Below, piece by piece: positions 44,988-53,881 of a DNA stretch of 64,000 bases (positions are counted from its first letter, which is position 1; the number at the start of each line of letters is the position of its first letter). The notes below the pieces were generated by a model that was given only the letters and a program-made list of their open reading frames with translations, made no database searches and was not told the DNA's origin. Source of the stretch: Atlantibacter hermannii (GTDB lineage Bacteria > Pseudomonadota > Gammaproteobacteria > Enterobacterales > Enterobacteriaceae); the NCBI GenBank assembly GCA_900635495.1, contig LR134136.1:1240001-1304000 (forward strand). The letters are read 5' to 3'. The position numbers and the translations under genes are program-made.

Positions 44988-45940
44988 TCAGGATTGCGCA
45001 GCCAACAAGTCTTCCAGTTTGCGCTGGTCACTGGCGAATGAGCGGATCCCTTCGGCGAGTTTTTCTACCGCCATCGCGTCCTGATTGTGTTCCCAACGGA
45101 ATTCCGCTTCGGTCATAGGGGGTTGGGCGTTTAAAGGTTTGCGGCGTCGGGATCAGTTTGCGTTGCACGGTTTCTTCGCTGGCCTGTAACTCTTTCAGCA
45201 GATCCGGGGAGATGGTCAGGCGGTCGCAGCCTGCCAGCGCCAGAATTTGCTCAGTGCGGCGGAAACTGGCACCCATCACGATGGTTTCATAGCGGTGCTG
45301 TTTGAAATAGTCATAGATATTACGCACCGATTTCACGCCCCGGATCTTCTTCCACCACATACGGGTCCATCGGTTTACGCGCCTGATACCAGTCATAAAT
45401 GCGGCCTACAAACGGCGAAATCAGGAAAACGCCCGCTTCGGCGCAGGCGCGGGCCTGGGCGAAGGAGAACAGCAGGGTCAGGTTGCAGTGAATACCCTCT
45501 TTTTCCAGCTCTTCCGCTGCCCGGATCCCCTCCCAGGTGGAAGCCAGTTTGATCAAAATGCGCGATTTATCGATGCCTTGATCGGCATACAGCTCCACCA
45601 GACGGTGAGCTTTTTCTATACTTTTTTGCTTATCAAATGACAGACGGGCATCCACTTCGGTGGACACGCGTCCCGGAACACTTTTCAGAATTTCCGCGCC
45701 CACGTTGACCGCCAGTTTGTCGCAAGCCTCAGCGATTTGTTTTTCCTGGATACTGGCGCGAGATTTCCCGTAGCGTAATGCGTCTTCCACCAGCGGCTTG
45801 TAAGCCTCAAGCGACGCGGCTTTCAGTAACAGGGAAGGGTTAGTTGTGGCGTCTTCCGGTTGATAATGGCGAATGGACTCTATGTCGCCGCTGTCGGCCA
45901 CGATAGTGGTGAATTGTTTAATACCTTCTAGTTGGTTCAT
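44988..45940 (-). CDS. talA: TalA, transaldolase A; two apparent insertions
   Basis: Transaldolase moves a dihydroxyacetone unit between sugar phosphates. The Schiff-base lysine is in KSRILIKLASTWEGIRAA (about Lys132), and the phosphate site is in GASFRRTEQILALAGCD. Extra bases lie in C4 at 45338-45341 and G5 at 45118-45122. Without them the frame continues PTPMTEAEFRWEHNQDAM to the TGA at 44988-44990 and gives 316 residues, exactly the E. coli length. It precedes tktB by 51 bases on the same strand. Confidence 0.93.
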
Positions 45941-46231
45941 GAAGTTTACTCCTTTTTATACAAATGCTTATCAGGGAACTTCCTGACGATCCCTTAAACA
46001 AGAAATGATGTGCATAACAAAAAAGCATAGCAGACAGGCATGGCATTGCCTGGCGTAGCAGGTAACATAGTCTCTATAAATTGCTAACAAACTTTGCCGT
46101 ACATTGATGATATTTTGGCAACCTTCAAAGTTTGTTCGCTTTCAAGGGGCCATACTATGGCCCACTTAAAATGGCGCAGAATCTTTTGCCCATACGCCAC
46201 TTCCCAGAACGAAAGGTAAAGGACCAGAAAA
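45941..46231. promoter_or_regulatory. Divergent talA-maeB intergenic region
   Basis: About 290 bases with no credible gene. It must hold promoters for talA-tktB (leftward) and maeB (rightward). I see no operator that I can name with confidence. Confidence 0.5.
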
Positions 46232-48520
46232 ATGGATGAACAGTTGAAACAAAGTGCTCTCGATTTCCACGAGTTTCCGGTACCAGGGAAAATACAGGTT
46301 TCTCCAACGAAGCCACTCGCCACGCAGCGCGACCTGGCGCTGGCCTACTCCCCGGGCGTGGCAGCACCCTGTCTGGAAATTGAAAAGGACCCGCTGGCGG
46401 CTTTTAAATACACGGCGCGCGGTAACCTGGTGGCCGTTATTTCAAACGGTACCGCGGTACTGGGGCTGGGTAATATCGGCGCGCTTGCCGGTAAACCTGT
46501 AATGGAAGGAAAGGGCGTTCTGTTCAAGAAGTTTGCCGGTATCGACGTGTTTGATATTGAAGTCGATGAGCATGACCCGGATAAATTTATCAACGTTGTC
46601 GCGGCGCTGGAGCCGACGTTTGGCGGCATTAACCTTGAAGACATTAAAGCGCCGGAGTGTTTCTACATTGAGAAAACCCTGCGTGAGCGCATGAATATTC
46701 CTGTGTTCCACGACGATCAGCACGGCACGGCGATCATCAGTACCGCTGCTATTCTGAACGGCCTGCGGGTGGTGGAAAAAAATATCTCCGATATCCGTAT
46801 GGTGGTGTCGGGGGCAGGTGCGGCGGCGATCGCCTGTATGAACCTGCTGGTGGCGCTGGGTATGCAGAAGCACAACATTGTGGTGTGCGACTCCAAAGGC
46901 GTGATTTACCAGGGGCGTGAGCCGAATATGGCGGAAACCAAAGCGGCTTACGCCGTGGTGGATAACGGCAAGCGTACGCTGGACGAAGTCATTGAAGGGG
47001 CAGATATTTTCCTCGGTTGCTCCGGCCCGAAAGTCCTGACGCCGGAAATGGTTAAAAAAATGGCGCGTGCGCCGATGATCTTAGCGCTGGCAAACCCGGA
47101 ACCGGAAATCCTGCCGCCGCTGGCGAAAGAAGCGCGCCCGGATGCGATCATTTGCACTGGCCGCTCGGACTATCCGAACCAGGTTAACAACGTGCTGTGC
47201 TTCCCGTTCATCTTCCGTGGCGCACTGGATGTGGGCGCGACCGCCATCAACGAAGAGATGAAACTGGCGGCAGTACACGCCATCGCGGAACTGGCCCATG
47301 CGGAACAGAGCGAAGTCGTCGCCTCGGCCTACGGCGATCAGGATCTGAGCTTCGGCCCTGAATACATTATTCCGAAACCGTTCGACCCGCGTCTGATTGT
47401 GAAAATCGCCCCGGCTGTCGCGAAAGCGGCGATGGACTCTGGCGTGGCGACCCGTCCGATTGAAGATTTCGATGCATACATCGATAAACTCACCGAGTTT
47501 GTCTATAAAACCAACCTGTTTATGAAGCCGATTTTCTCCCAGGCGCGTAAAGATCCAAAACGCGTGGTGTTGACCGAAGGGGAAGATAACCGCGTGCTGC
47601 ACGCCACGCAGGAGCTGATCACTCTGGGCCTGGCGAAGCCGATTCTGGTGGGCCGTCCGAGCGTTATCGAAATGCGCATTCAAAAACTGGGTCTGCAAAT
47701 CAAGGCGGGCGTCGATTTCGAAATCGTCAACAATGAATCCGATCCGCGTTTCAAAGAGTACTGGAACGAGTACTACAACATCATGAAGCGCCGTGGCATC
47801 ACCCAGGAGCAGGCGCAGAAAGCGGTTATCGGCAACACCACCGTCATCGGCGCGATCATGGTGCATCGTGGTGAAGCGGATGCCATGATTTGCGGCACCA
47901 TCGGCGATTACCACGAGCATTACAGCGTCGTGCAGGAAATCTTCGGCTATCGTGACGGCGTGAAAGCAGCCGGCGCGATGAACGCGCTGCTGCTGCCGAG
48001 CGGCAACACGTTTATTACCGATACCTACGTCAACGATGACCCGACCCCGGAGCAACTGGCGGAAATCGCCATCATGGCGGCGGAAACGGTGCGTCGCTTT
48101 GGTATTGAGCCGAGAGTGGCGCTGCTGTCGCACTCAAACTTTGGATCCTCCAACTCACCGGCGGCGACCAAGATGCGTCAAACGCTGGAGCTGGTACGCG
48201 AACGCGCGCCGGAACTGATGATTGATGGCGAAATGCACGGTGATGCGGCGCTCATTGAAAGCATCCGCAACGAGCGTATGCCGGACAGCCCGCTGAAAGG
48301 CTCGGCCAATATTCTGGTCATGCCGAACGTGGAAGCAGCGCGTATCAGCTACAACCTGCTGCGCGTATCCAGTTCTGAAGGGGTGACGGTAGGGCCGGTA
48401 CTGATGGGTGTGGCCAAACCGGTACACGTCCTGACGCAAATCGCCTCGGTGCGCCGGATAGTGAATATGGTGGCACTGGCAGTCGTAGAGGCCAGACCAA
48501 TCCTTTATAATGCGGTATGA
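46232..48520 (+). CDS. maeB: MaeB, NADP-dependent malic enzyme with phosphotransacetylase-like domain
   Basis: MaeB oxidatively decarboxylates malate to pyruvate, producing NADPH. It has 762 residues (759 in E. coli). The malic enzyme domain covers about 1-425, with FHDDQHGTAIISTAAILNGL and the nucleotide fold VVSGAGAAAIACMNLL. The C-terminal 330 residues resemble phosphotransacetylase (EGEDNRVLHATQELI) and in E. coli serve in acetyl-CoA regulation. AAGGA precedes the ATG at 46232. Confidence 0.97.
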   Translation: MDEQLKQSALDFHEFPVPGKIQVSPTKPLATQRDLALAYSPGVAAPCLEIEKDPLAAFKYTARGNLVAVISNGTAVLGLGNIGALAGKPVMEGKGVLFKKFAGIDVFDIEVDEHDPDKFINVVAALEPTFGGINLEDIKAPECFYIEKTLRERMNIPVFHDDQHGTAIISTAAILNGLRVVEKNISDIRMVVSGAGAAAIACMNLLVALGMQKHNIVVCDSKGVIYQGREPNMAETKAAYAVVDNGKRTLDEVIEGADIFLGCSGPKVLTPEMVKKMARAPMILALANPEPEILPPLAKEARPDAIICTGRSDYPNQVNNVLCFPFIFRGALDVGATAINEEMKLAAVHAIAELAHAEQSEVVASAYGDQDLSFGPEYIIPKPFDPRLIVKIAPAVAKAAMDSGVATRPIEDFDAYIDKLTEFVYKTNLFMKPIFSQARKDPKRVVLTEGEDNRVLHATQELITLGLAKPILVGRPSVIEMRIQKLGLQIKAGVDFEIVNNESDPRFKEYWNEYYNIMKRRGITQEQAQKAVIGNTTVIGAIMVHRGEADAMICGTIGDYHEHYSVVQEIFGYRDGVKAAGAMNALLLPSGNTFITDTYVNDDPTPEQLAEIAIMAAETVRRFGIEPRVALLSHSNFGSSNSPAATKMRQTLELVRERAPELMIDGEMHGDAALIESIRNERMPDSPLKGSANILVMPNVEAARISYNLLRVSSSEGVTVGPVLMGVAKPVHVLTQIASVRRIVNMVALAVVEARPILYNAV

Positions 48521-48526
48521 AGAGAA

Positions 48527-48555
48527 AATCAGACGCCCCGGCGTCTGATTTTTTT
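48527..48555. terminator. Bidirectional terminator between maeB and hemF
   Basis: AATCAGACGC / GCGTCTGATT with a CCCG loop and seven Ts, seven bases after the maeB stop. A-rich sequence on the other side gives the convergent hemF a T-tract too, overlapping the hemF stop region. Confidence 0.92.
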
Positions 48556-49459
48556 ATGGCTTCAGCCAGTCCTTCACCTGAATAAACTCGCTTAACGCGG
48601 CTTCCGGGCTGCCCGCTTCAGGCTGGAAATTGTATTCCCAGCGCACCAGCGGCGGCATCGACATTAAAATCGACTCGGTACGTCCACCGGTTTGTAAGCC
48701 AAACAGCGTGCCGCGATCCCACACCAGATTGAACTCCACGTAACGGCCCCGGCGATAAAGCTGGAAGTCACGTTCGCGCTCGCCCCAGGGCAGGGCTTGA
48801 CGGCGCTCAACGATGGGCAGATACGCATCCAGATAGCCTTGTCCTACCGCCTGGGTGAAGGCGAAGCAGGAGGCAAAATCCGGTGTGTTGAGATCGTCGA
48901 AAAACAGACCGCCAATACCGCGCGGTTCCTTGCGGTGCTTCAGGAAAAAGTAGTCATCGCACCACTTTTTGTAGCGCGGATAGACCTCATCACCAAAGGG
49001 GGCGCACAGATCCCGGGCGGTGCGATGCCAGTGGACGGCGTCTTCTTCAAACCCGTAATAGGGCGTCAGATCGAAGCCGCCGCCAAACCACCACACCGGT
49101 TCGGCATCAGGCTTTGTCGCGATGAAAAAACGCACGTTGGCGTGGCTGGTGGGCACATACGGATTGCGCGGATGGACCACCAGAGAGACGCCCATGGCTT
49201 CGAAACGGCGGCCTGCCAGTTCCGGGCGGTGCGCGGTGGCGGACGCGGGCAGGGCGTCGCCAGAGACATGGGAGAAATTCACGCCCGCCTGCTCGAAGAC
49301 GTTACCGTCGCGTAAAACGCGGCTGCGTCCGCCGCCTCCCGCGTCGCGCTGCCAGTTGTCTTCAATAAATGACGCCCCGTCAACGGCGCTCAACTGCTGG
49401 CAGATGTGGTCCTGAAGACCCAGCAGAAACTGTTTAACCGCAGTAATATCCGGCGTCAT
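48554..49459 (-). CDS. hemF: Oxygen-dependent coproporphyrinogen III oxidase
   Basis: HemF converts coproporphyrinogen III to protoporphyrinogen IX with oxygen, a late heme step. It has 301 residues (299 in E. coli). Typical segments are DAGGGGRSRVLRDGNVFEQA, NPYVPTSHANVRFF, VWWFGGGFDLTPYYGFEEDA and GRYVEFNLVWDRGTLFGLQT. It follows amiA after three bases, forming the amiA-hemF operon known from Salmonella and E. coli. Confidence 0.97.
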   Translation of the reverse strand: MTPDITAVKQFLLGLQDHICQQLSAVDGASFIEDNWQRDAGGGGRSRVLRDGNVFEQAGVNFSHVSGDALPASATAHRPELAGRRFEAMGVSLVVHPRNPYVPTSHANVRFFIATKPDAEPVWWFGGGFDLTPYYGFEEDAVHWHRTARDLCAPFGDEVYPRYKKWCDDYFFLKHRKEPRGIGGLFFDDLNTPDFASCFAFTQAVGQGYLDAYLPIVERRQALPWGERERDFQLYRRGRYVEFNLVWDRGTLFGLQTGGRTESILMSMPPLVRWEYNFQPEAGSPEAALSEFIQVKDWLKP

Positions 49460-49462
49460 GGC

Positions 49463-50335
49463 TTAGCCTCGTTTTGAATGCGCTTTGTGATTATCGAACC
49501 AGTTGAAATAGCTGATCACCCCGCTGGCGATGGCGTTGGCGATTTTCTGGCGAAACGCCTGAGTGCCTAACAGGCGCTCTTCCTCCGGGTTAGTGATAAA
49601 CGAGGTTTCCACCAGCACGGAGGGTACCGAAGGCGACTTCAACACCACAAACGCCGCCTGCTCAGTAGAGCGGCTGTGCAGACGGTGCACCGGCTTGATC
49701 TGGCGCAGAATGTGCGATCCGAGCGTCAGACTGTTTTTGATGGTGTCGGTTTGCACCAGATCGAACAGCACCTGTTGCAGGTATTGATCTTTATGCTTCA
49801 CCTTACTGCCCGCCACGTCATCGGCGGCGTTCTCGCGCTCGGAGAGGTATTTCGCCATGGCGCTACTGGCGCCGCGATTAGACAGGGCGAACACTGACGC
49901 GCCTGCGGCTGACGGGTTGGTAAAGCCATCGGCGTGAATCGACATAAACAGATCCGCGCCATGTTTATGGGCAATTTCAACGCGATCGTATAACGGAATA
50001 AAGGTATCGCCACTGCGGGTTAAGCGGGCATCAATCCCTTTACTTTTCAAAATATTGCGCACATTTTTAGCGATGGCCAGCACGACGTGCTTTTCCTTTG
50101 AGCCATTCGCGCCAATTGCGCCCGTGTCAATGCCGCCATGGCCGGGATCAAGTACCACAACGCGGCGAGCGCCTGCGGTTTTTTTCTTAGCCGGGCTGTG
50201 TCCATTGGAGGTTTTCAGTGCCTTGCTCTCTTCCCAGGCAAGGGCTTTGTTCACACCTGATAAGGTCAGGGCGGCGAGGCCAGTCAACAGCAACTGGCGA
50301 CGCGAAGTGAGTTTGGTAAATTTTATCGTGCTCAT
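49463..50335 (-). CDS. amiA: AmiA, N-acetylmuramoyl-L-alanine amidase (Tat-exported)
   Basis: AmiA cleaves the amide bond between MurNAc and the stem peptide to split septal peptidoglycan during division, and is activated by EnvC. It has 290 residues. The Tat signal SRRQLLLTGLAALTLSG opens the protein. Zinc ligands are visible in VLDPGHGGIDTGAIG, LFMSIHADGFTN and VLVETSFITNPEEE. The region between, GASSAMAKYLSERENAADDV, corresponds to the regulatory helix. Confidence 0.96.
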   Translation of the reverse strand: MSTIKFTKLTSRRQLLLTGLAALTLSGVNKALAWEESKALKTSNGHSPAKKKTAGARRVVVLDPGHGGIDTGAIGANGSKEKHVVLAIAKNVRNILKSKGIDARLTRSGDTFIPLYDRVEIAHKHGADLFMSIHADGFTNPSAAGASVFALSNRGASSAMAKYLSERENAADDVAGSKVKHKDQYLQQVLFDLVQTDTIKNSLTLGSHILRQIKPVHRLHSRSTEQAAFVVLKSPSVPSVLVETSFITNPEEERLLGTQAFRQKIANAIASGVISYFNWFDNHKAHSKRG

Positions 50336-50550
50336 GCGGCCTGAATATGGGTTTGAACAAAAGAATAGAGTTATAGCGTACCGCAGTTGTCCGTACGACC
50401 TTCTGTGATAAGAAAAGTTTTACGGTTCGTTTCAGACAATAGCGGGGCGCTTAGTATGCCATCATTAAGGAAGTTTGACTTCGCTTATTGGCTATTGGTG
50501 GCGTTAACGACATAATCACGGTTTTTATATCGATAATAGCGGGGAATACC

Positions 50551-50976
50551 ATGGAGATACGCGTTTTTCGCCAGGACGATTTCGAGGAAGTAATCACCTT
50601 GTGGGAACGTTGCGATCTGCTTCGTCCCTGGAACGACCCGGAAATGGATATTGAGCGCAAAATTAATCACGATGTGTCGCTGTTTCTGGTAGCGGAAGTG
50701 AACGGCGAGATTGTCGGGACGGTGATGGGCGGGTATGACGGCCATCGCGGCTCTGCTTATTATCTGGGCGTGCATCCTGAATTTCGCGGGCGCGGTATCG
50801 CTAATGCACTGCTCAGCCGTCTGGAGAAGAAACTGATTGCTCGCGGCTGCCCGAAAATTCAGTTGCTCATCCGTGAAGAAAATGATGTGGTGCTCGGCAT
50901 GTATGAACGACTTGGCTATGAGCACCAGGATGTCTTGAGCCTCGGCAAGCGGCTGATTGAAGACCAGGAATATTAA
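50551..50976 (+). CDS. ypeA: YpeA, GNAT-family acetyltransferase
   Basis: A 141-residue GNAT acetyltransferase, the E. coli length. The acetyl-CoA loop is YYLGVHPEFRGRGIANALLS, and MYERLGYE is the usual C-terminal strand. The start is the ATG at 50551 after GGGGAA; upstream in-frame codons would cover the probable promoter. The substrate is unknown. Confidence 0.92.
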   Translation: MEIRVFRQDDFEEVITLWERCDLLRPWNDPEMDIERKINHDVSLFLVAEVNGEIVGTVMGGYDGHRGSAYYLGVHPEFRGRGIANALLSRLEKKLIARGCPKIQLLIREENDVVLGMYERLGYEHQDVLSLGKRLIEDQEY

Positions 50977-50978
50977 AA

Positions 50979-51000
50979 AACCCGCCGAAAGGCGGGTTAG
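50979..51000. terminator. Bidirectional terminator between ypeA and the BOF-family gene
   Basis: AACCCGCC / GGCGGGTT with a GAAA loop lies directly after the ypeA stop. The minus strand continues with six Ts; the plus strand continues with TAGTTTT. Confidence 0.9.
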
Positions 51001-51002
51001 TT

Positions 51003-51422
51003 TTAACCTTTGGTCACTTTCTTCGCGTCGATTTCAACGGAATTCCAGTCTTTATCCACTTCACCTTCGATACGCACTTTATCGTTCGGCGTCACGGAAA
51101 CCCCGCCCCAGTGATCGTCATCAATATCCACATTGATGGTGCCCGTGCTGTCGCGGAACTCATACAGCTCTTTGCCAACTTTACGCACGATATTGCCTTC
51201 CAGCACCACCCAGGCATCATCACGCATGCCTTTGGCCTGTTCAACCGTCGTGGTGGCGGTATCCGGGCCGACGAAACCGCCTTTCTGGGTATTTTGCGTG
51301 GTTTGGGTGTCCTGGGTTTTGGTGGCGTCTGGCCCGGTAAAGCCGCCAGCCTGTTGAGCAAAGGCCGTGACGCTGAATAACAATCCCGCTGCGACAGAGG
51401 CGGCAACAAATGCTTTTTTCAT
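51003..51422 (-). CDS. YgiW/YdeI-family (BOF) periplasmic stress-tolerance protein
   Basis: A 139-residue exported protein with signal peptide MKKAFVAASVAAGLLFSVTAFA. An OB-fold (BOF) domain follows at about 55-139: VEQAKGMRDDAWVVLEGNIV, ELYEFRDSTGTINVDIDDDH and EGEVDKDWNSVEIDAKKV. The family includes E. coli YgiW and YdeI, which protect against peroxide and cationic peptides. The linker carries two copies of a short motif, GGFTGPDATKTQ and GGFVGPDTATTT. E. coli K-12 has no such gene at this place. It is beside the arn operon, a possible functional link to peptide resistance. Confidence 0.85.
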   Translation of the reverse strand: MKKAFVAASVAAGLLFSVTAFAQQAGGFTGPDATKTQDTQTTQNTQKGGFVGPDTATTTVEQAKGMRDDAWVVLEGNIVRKVGKELYEFRDSTGTINVDIDDDHWGGVSVTPNDKVRIEGEVDKDWNSVEIDAKKVTKG

Positions 51423-51762
51423 GTGTTTCTCCCTTTATGATTTGGCAGAGAATAGTGTCTTAAATCCAATATCGGTAACATAATTCTCGCTCAAACGGCC
51501 AGGGTGTCCAGTTTTTATACATGATTTTACTCAGCAGATCAGCGCATTGTACTTGCTCATTACCCTGAGTATTAAAGCTGTATCACAGGCCAGCGGCGTG
51601 AATGCTGTTTTTTAATGCTGCGCGTCCGCTACTTAAACCCCTCGTCAACAAGCCTGCATTAGTGCCTTCCTTACCCCCTTTTCACCGTAGCGATTTAACG
51701 TTCCGTTAAGTTTCGCATCGTACTGTCCCTGCTGAGCGTTACTCATTTGCAAGGATTTCTTA
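51423..51762. promoter_or_regulatory. Intergenic control region before arnB with a PmrA-box-like dyad
   Basis: At 51694-51710 two near-direct repeats, TTTAAC and GTTAAG, are spaced by five bases. This follows the PmrA box (C/T)TTAA(G/T)-N5-(C/T)TTAA(G/T), with one mismatch in each half. A TACTGT -10-like element lies at 51721-51726, and the arnB ATG is 52 bases after the box. Known PmrAB/PhoPQ control of arn makes this credible. The remainder of the interval holds the promoter of the divergent BOF-family gene and no gene of its own. Confidence 0.55.
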
Positions 51763-52899
51763 ATGGCTTTTCTCCCCTTTTCACACCCGTCTTTAGGTGA
51801 AGAAGAATTATCAGCGCTGAAAGCGGTACTGGATTCTGGCTGGATCACCACGGGCCCAAAGAACGCGGAGCTGGAAAAGGCGTTCTGCCACCTGACCGGC
51901 AATTCGCACGCGATTGCAGTCAGTTCTGCCACGGCAGGTATGCATGTCACGTTAATGGGGCTGGGTATTCAGCCGGGCGATGAAGTCATCACGCCCTCCC
52001 TGACCTGGGTATCTACGCTGAACATGATTACCCTCCTCGGCGCGACGCCAGTCATGATTGATGTGGACCGTGAAACCTTGATGGTCACCCCCGAGGCCAT
52101 ACGTGCGGCGATCACGCCGCGCACCCGCGCCATTATCCCGGTGCATTACGCCGGGGCGCCTGTGGATATCGATGCCATTCGCGCAGTTGCCGATGCGCAC
52201 GGTATTGCGGTTATTGAGGATGCCGCCCATGCGGCGGGAACCCGTTACAAAGGGCGACATGTCGGCGCATCGGGTACGGCCATTTTTTCCTTTCACGCCA
52301 TCAAGAACATGACCTGTGCGGAAGGGGGATTAATCGTTACCGACAATGCGGCGCTGGCAGAGCGCATCCGCAGCCTGAAGTTTCATGGGCTGGGTATGGA
52401 CGCATACGACCGGGAAACGCACGGGCGTAAACCGCAGGCGGAAGTCATTGAACCTGGCTTTAAATACAATTTGCCCGATATCAGCGCCGCCATGGCGCTG
52501 GTGCAGTTATCCCGGCTGCCTGCGATGAACGCCCGCCGTGCCGGGATAGCCAGTCGATACCTTAATGAGCTGGCCGATACGCCATTCTCCCCGCTGGCGC
52601 TCCCGGCCTGGCCGCATCAGCATGCCTGGCATCTTTTCATTATTCGCGTGGATGAAGCGCGTTGCGGCATTAACCGTGATGAATTCATGGCGAAGCTGAA
52701 AGAAAAGGGAATTGGCACTGGCCTACATTTTCGCGCGGCGCACACGCATCATTACTATCGCAAGCGTTATCCCCAGATCTCGCTGCCTGACACCGAGTGG
52801 AACAGCGAGCGTATTTGTTCCATTCCGTTATTTCCCGACATGACCGATAGCGACGTGGCGCGGGTTATCGCGGCGTTGCGCCAACTGGCGGGGAAATAA
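51763..52899 (+). CDS. arnB: ArnB, UDP-4-amino-4-deoxy-L-arabinose aminotransferase
   Basis: ArnB transaminates UDP-4-keto-arabinose, using glutamate and pyridoxal phosphate. It has 378 residues of the DegT/DnrJ/EryC1 fold. The cofactor lysine is in FSFHAIKNMTCAEGG (about 182), and AVSSATAGMHVTLMGLGIQP lies in the N-terminal half. AAGGA precedes the ATG. It opens arnBCADTEF, whose product modifies lipid A phosphates and lowers binding of polymyxin. Confidence 0.97.
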   Translation: MAFLPFSHPSLGEEELSALKAVLDSGWITTGPKNAELEKAFCHLTGNSHAIAVSSATAGMHVTLMGLGIQPGDEVITPSLTWVSTLNMITLLGATPVMIDVDRETLMVTPEAIRAAITPRTRAIIPVHYAGAPVDIDAIRAVADAHGIAVIEDAAHAAGTRYKGRHVGASGTAIFSFHAIKNMTCAEGGLIVTDNAALAERIRSLKFHGLGMDAYDRETHGRKPQAEVIEPGFKYNLPDISAAMALVQLSRLPAMNARRAGIASRYLNELADTPFSPLALPAWPHQHAWHLFIIRVDEARCGINRDEFMAKLKEKGIGTGLHFRAAHTHHYYRKRYPQISLPDTEWNSERICSIPLFPDMTDSDVARVIAALRQLAGK

Positions 52900-52900
52900 G

Positions 52901-53881
52901 ATGTTTGAAGAAACCAAACTCACCAAAGTGTCCGTGGTTATCCCCGTTTTTAATGAGCAGGATAGCTTACCGGCGCTGATCGCCAGAACCTGCAACGCCT
53001 GCGCAAGCCTTGGGCTGGATTACGAAATCCTGCTGGTGGATGACGGCAGCCTGGATCAATCGGCGCAACTCATTGCCGACGCGGCCGCCACGTCAGCCGG
53101 TCATATTGTTGGCGTAATGCTTAATCGTAACTATGGACAGCATTCGGCGATCATGGCGGGGTTTAGCCACGTCAGCGGCGATGTGATCATTACGCTTGAT
53201 GCTGATCTGCAAAATCCGCCAGAAGAGATCCCGCGTCTGGTGGCGGCGGCACAGGAAGGATATGACGTCGTCGGCACCGTTCGCCAGAATCGCCAGGACA
53301 GCTGGTTTCGTAAAAAAGCCTCCCGAACCATTAACGGCCTTATTCAACGCGTGACGGGCAAAGCGATGGGCGATTACGGCTGCATGCTGCGCGCCTATCG
53401 TCGGCATATTGTCGATGCGATGCTCAACTGCCACGAGCGGAGCACGTTTATTCCCATTCTTGCCAATACCTTTGCGCGAAAGACCATTGAGCTGCCGGTC
53501 ACCCATGCCGAACGCGAGTTCGGTGAATCCAAATACAGTTTTATGCGTTTGATAAATCTGATGTACGACCTGGTGACCTGTCTGACCACCACGCCGCTGC
53601 GTTTACTCAGTGTGCTGGGCAGCGTCATTGCCCTGGCGGGCTTCGCCTTTTCGCTGACGCTTGTCGTTCTGCGTCTCTTTCTGGGCGCGGCCTGGGCAGG
53701 AGACGGCGTGTTTATGCTGTTTGCCGTGCTGTTTATGTTTGTCGGCGCGCAGTTTATCGGCATGGGCCTGCTTGGCGAATACATTGGCCGTATTTACAAC
53801 GATGTCCGCGCCAGACCCCGCTATTTCATTCAGTGCGTTATTCGTACGCCGCAAGCACCTTCTTCACAGGAAATTAAGTAA
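52901..53881 (+). CDS. arnC: ArnC, undecaprenyl-phosphate Ara4FN transferase
   Basis: ArnC transfers 4-formamido-arabinose to undecaprenyl phosphate at the inner membrane. It has 326 residues. The GT2 domain has SVVIPVFNEQDSLPALI, ILLVDDGSLDQSAQL and ITLDADLQNPPEEIPRL. Two C-terminal membrane helices (about 236-258 and 270-292) follow. Its stop overlaps the arnA start by one base. Confidence 0.97.
   Translation: MFEETKLTKVSVVIPVFNEQDSLPALIARTCNACASLGLDYEILLVDDGSLDQSAQLIADAAATSAGHIVGVMLNRNYGQHSAIMAGFSHVSGDVIITLDADLQNPPEEIPRLVAAAQEGYDVVGTVRQNRQDSWFRKKASRTINGLIQRVTGKAMGDYGCMLRAYRRHIVDAMLNCHERSTFIPILANTFARKTIELPVTHAEREFGESKYSFMRLINLMYDLVTCLTTTPLRLLSVLGSVIALAGFAFSLTLVVLRLFLGAAWAGDGVFMLFAVLFMFVGAQFIGMGLLGEYIGRIYNDVRARPRYFIQCVIRTPQAPSSQEIK

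Noticed and set aside
47081..48133. 350-codon minus-strand ORF across maeB
   Set aside because: It is a shadow of the highly conserved maeB gene on the other strand; it has no family likeness, no ribosome site, and arises from the GC-rich codon bias of maeB.
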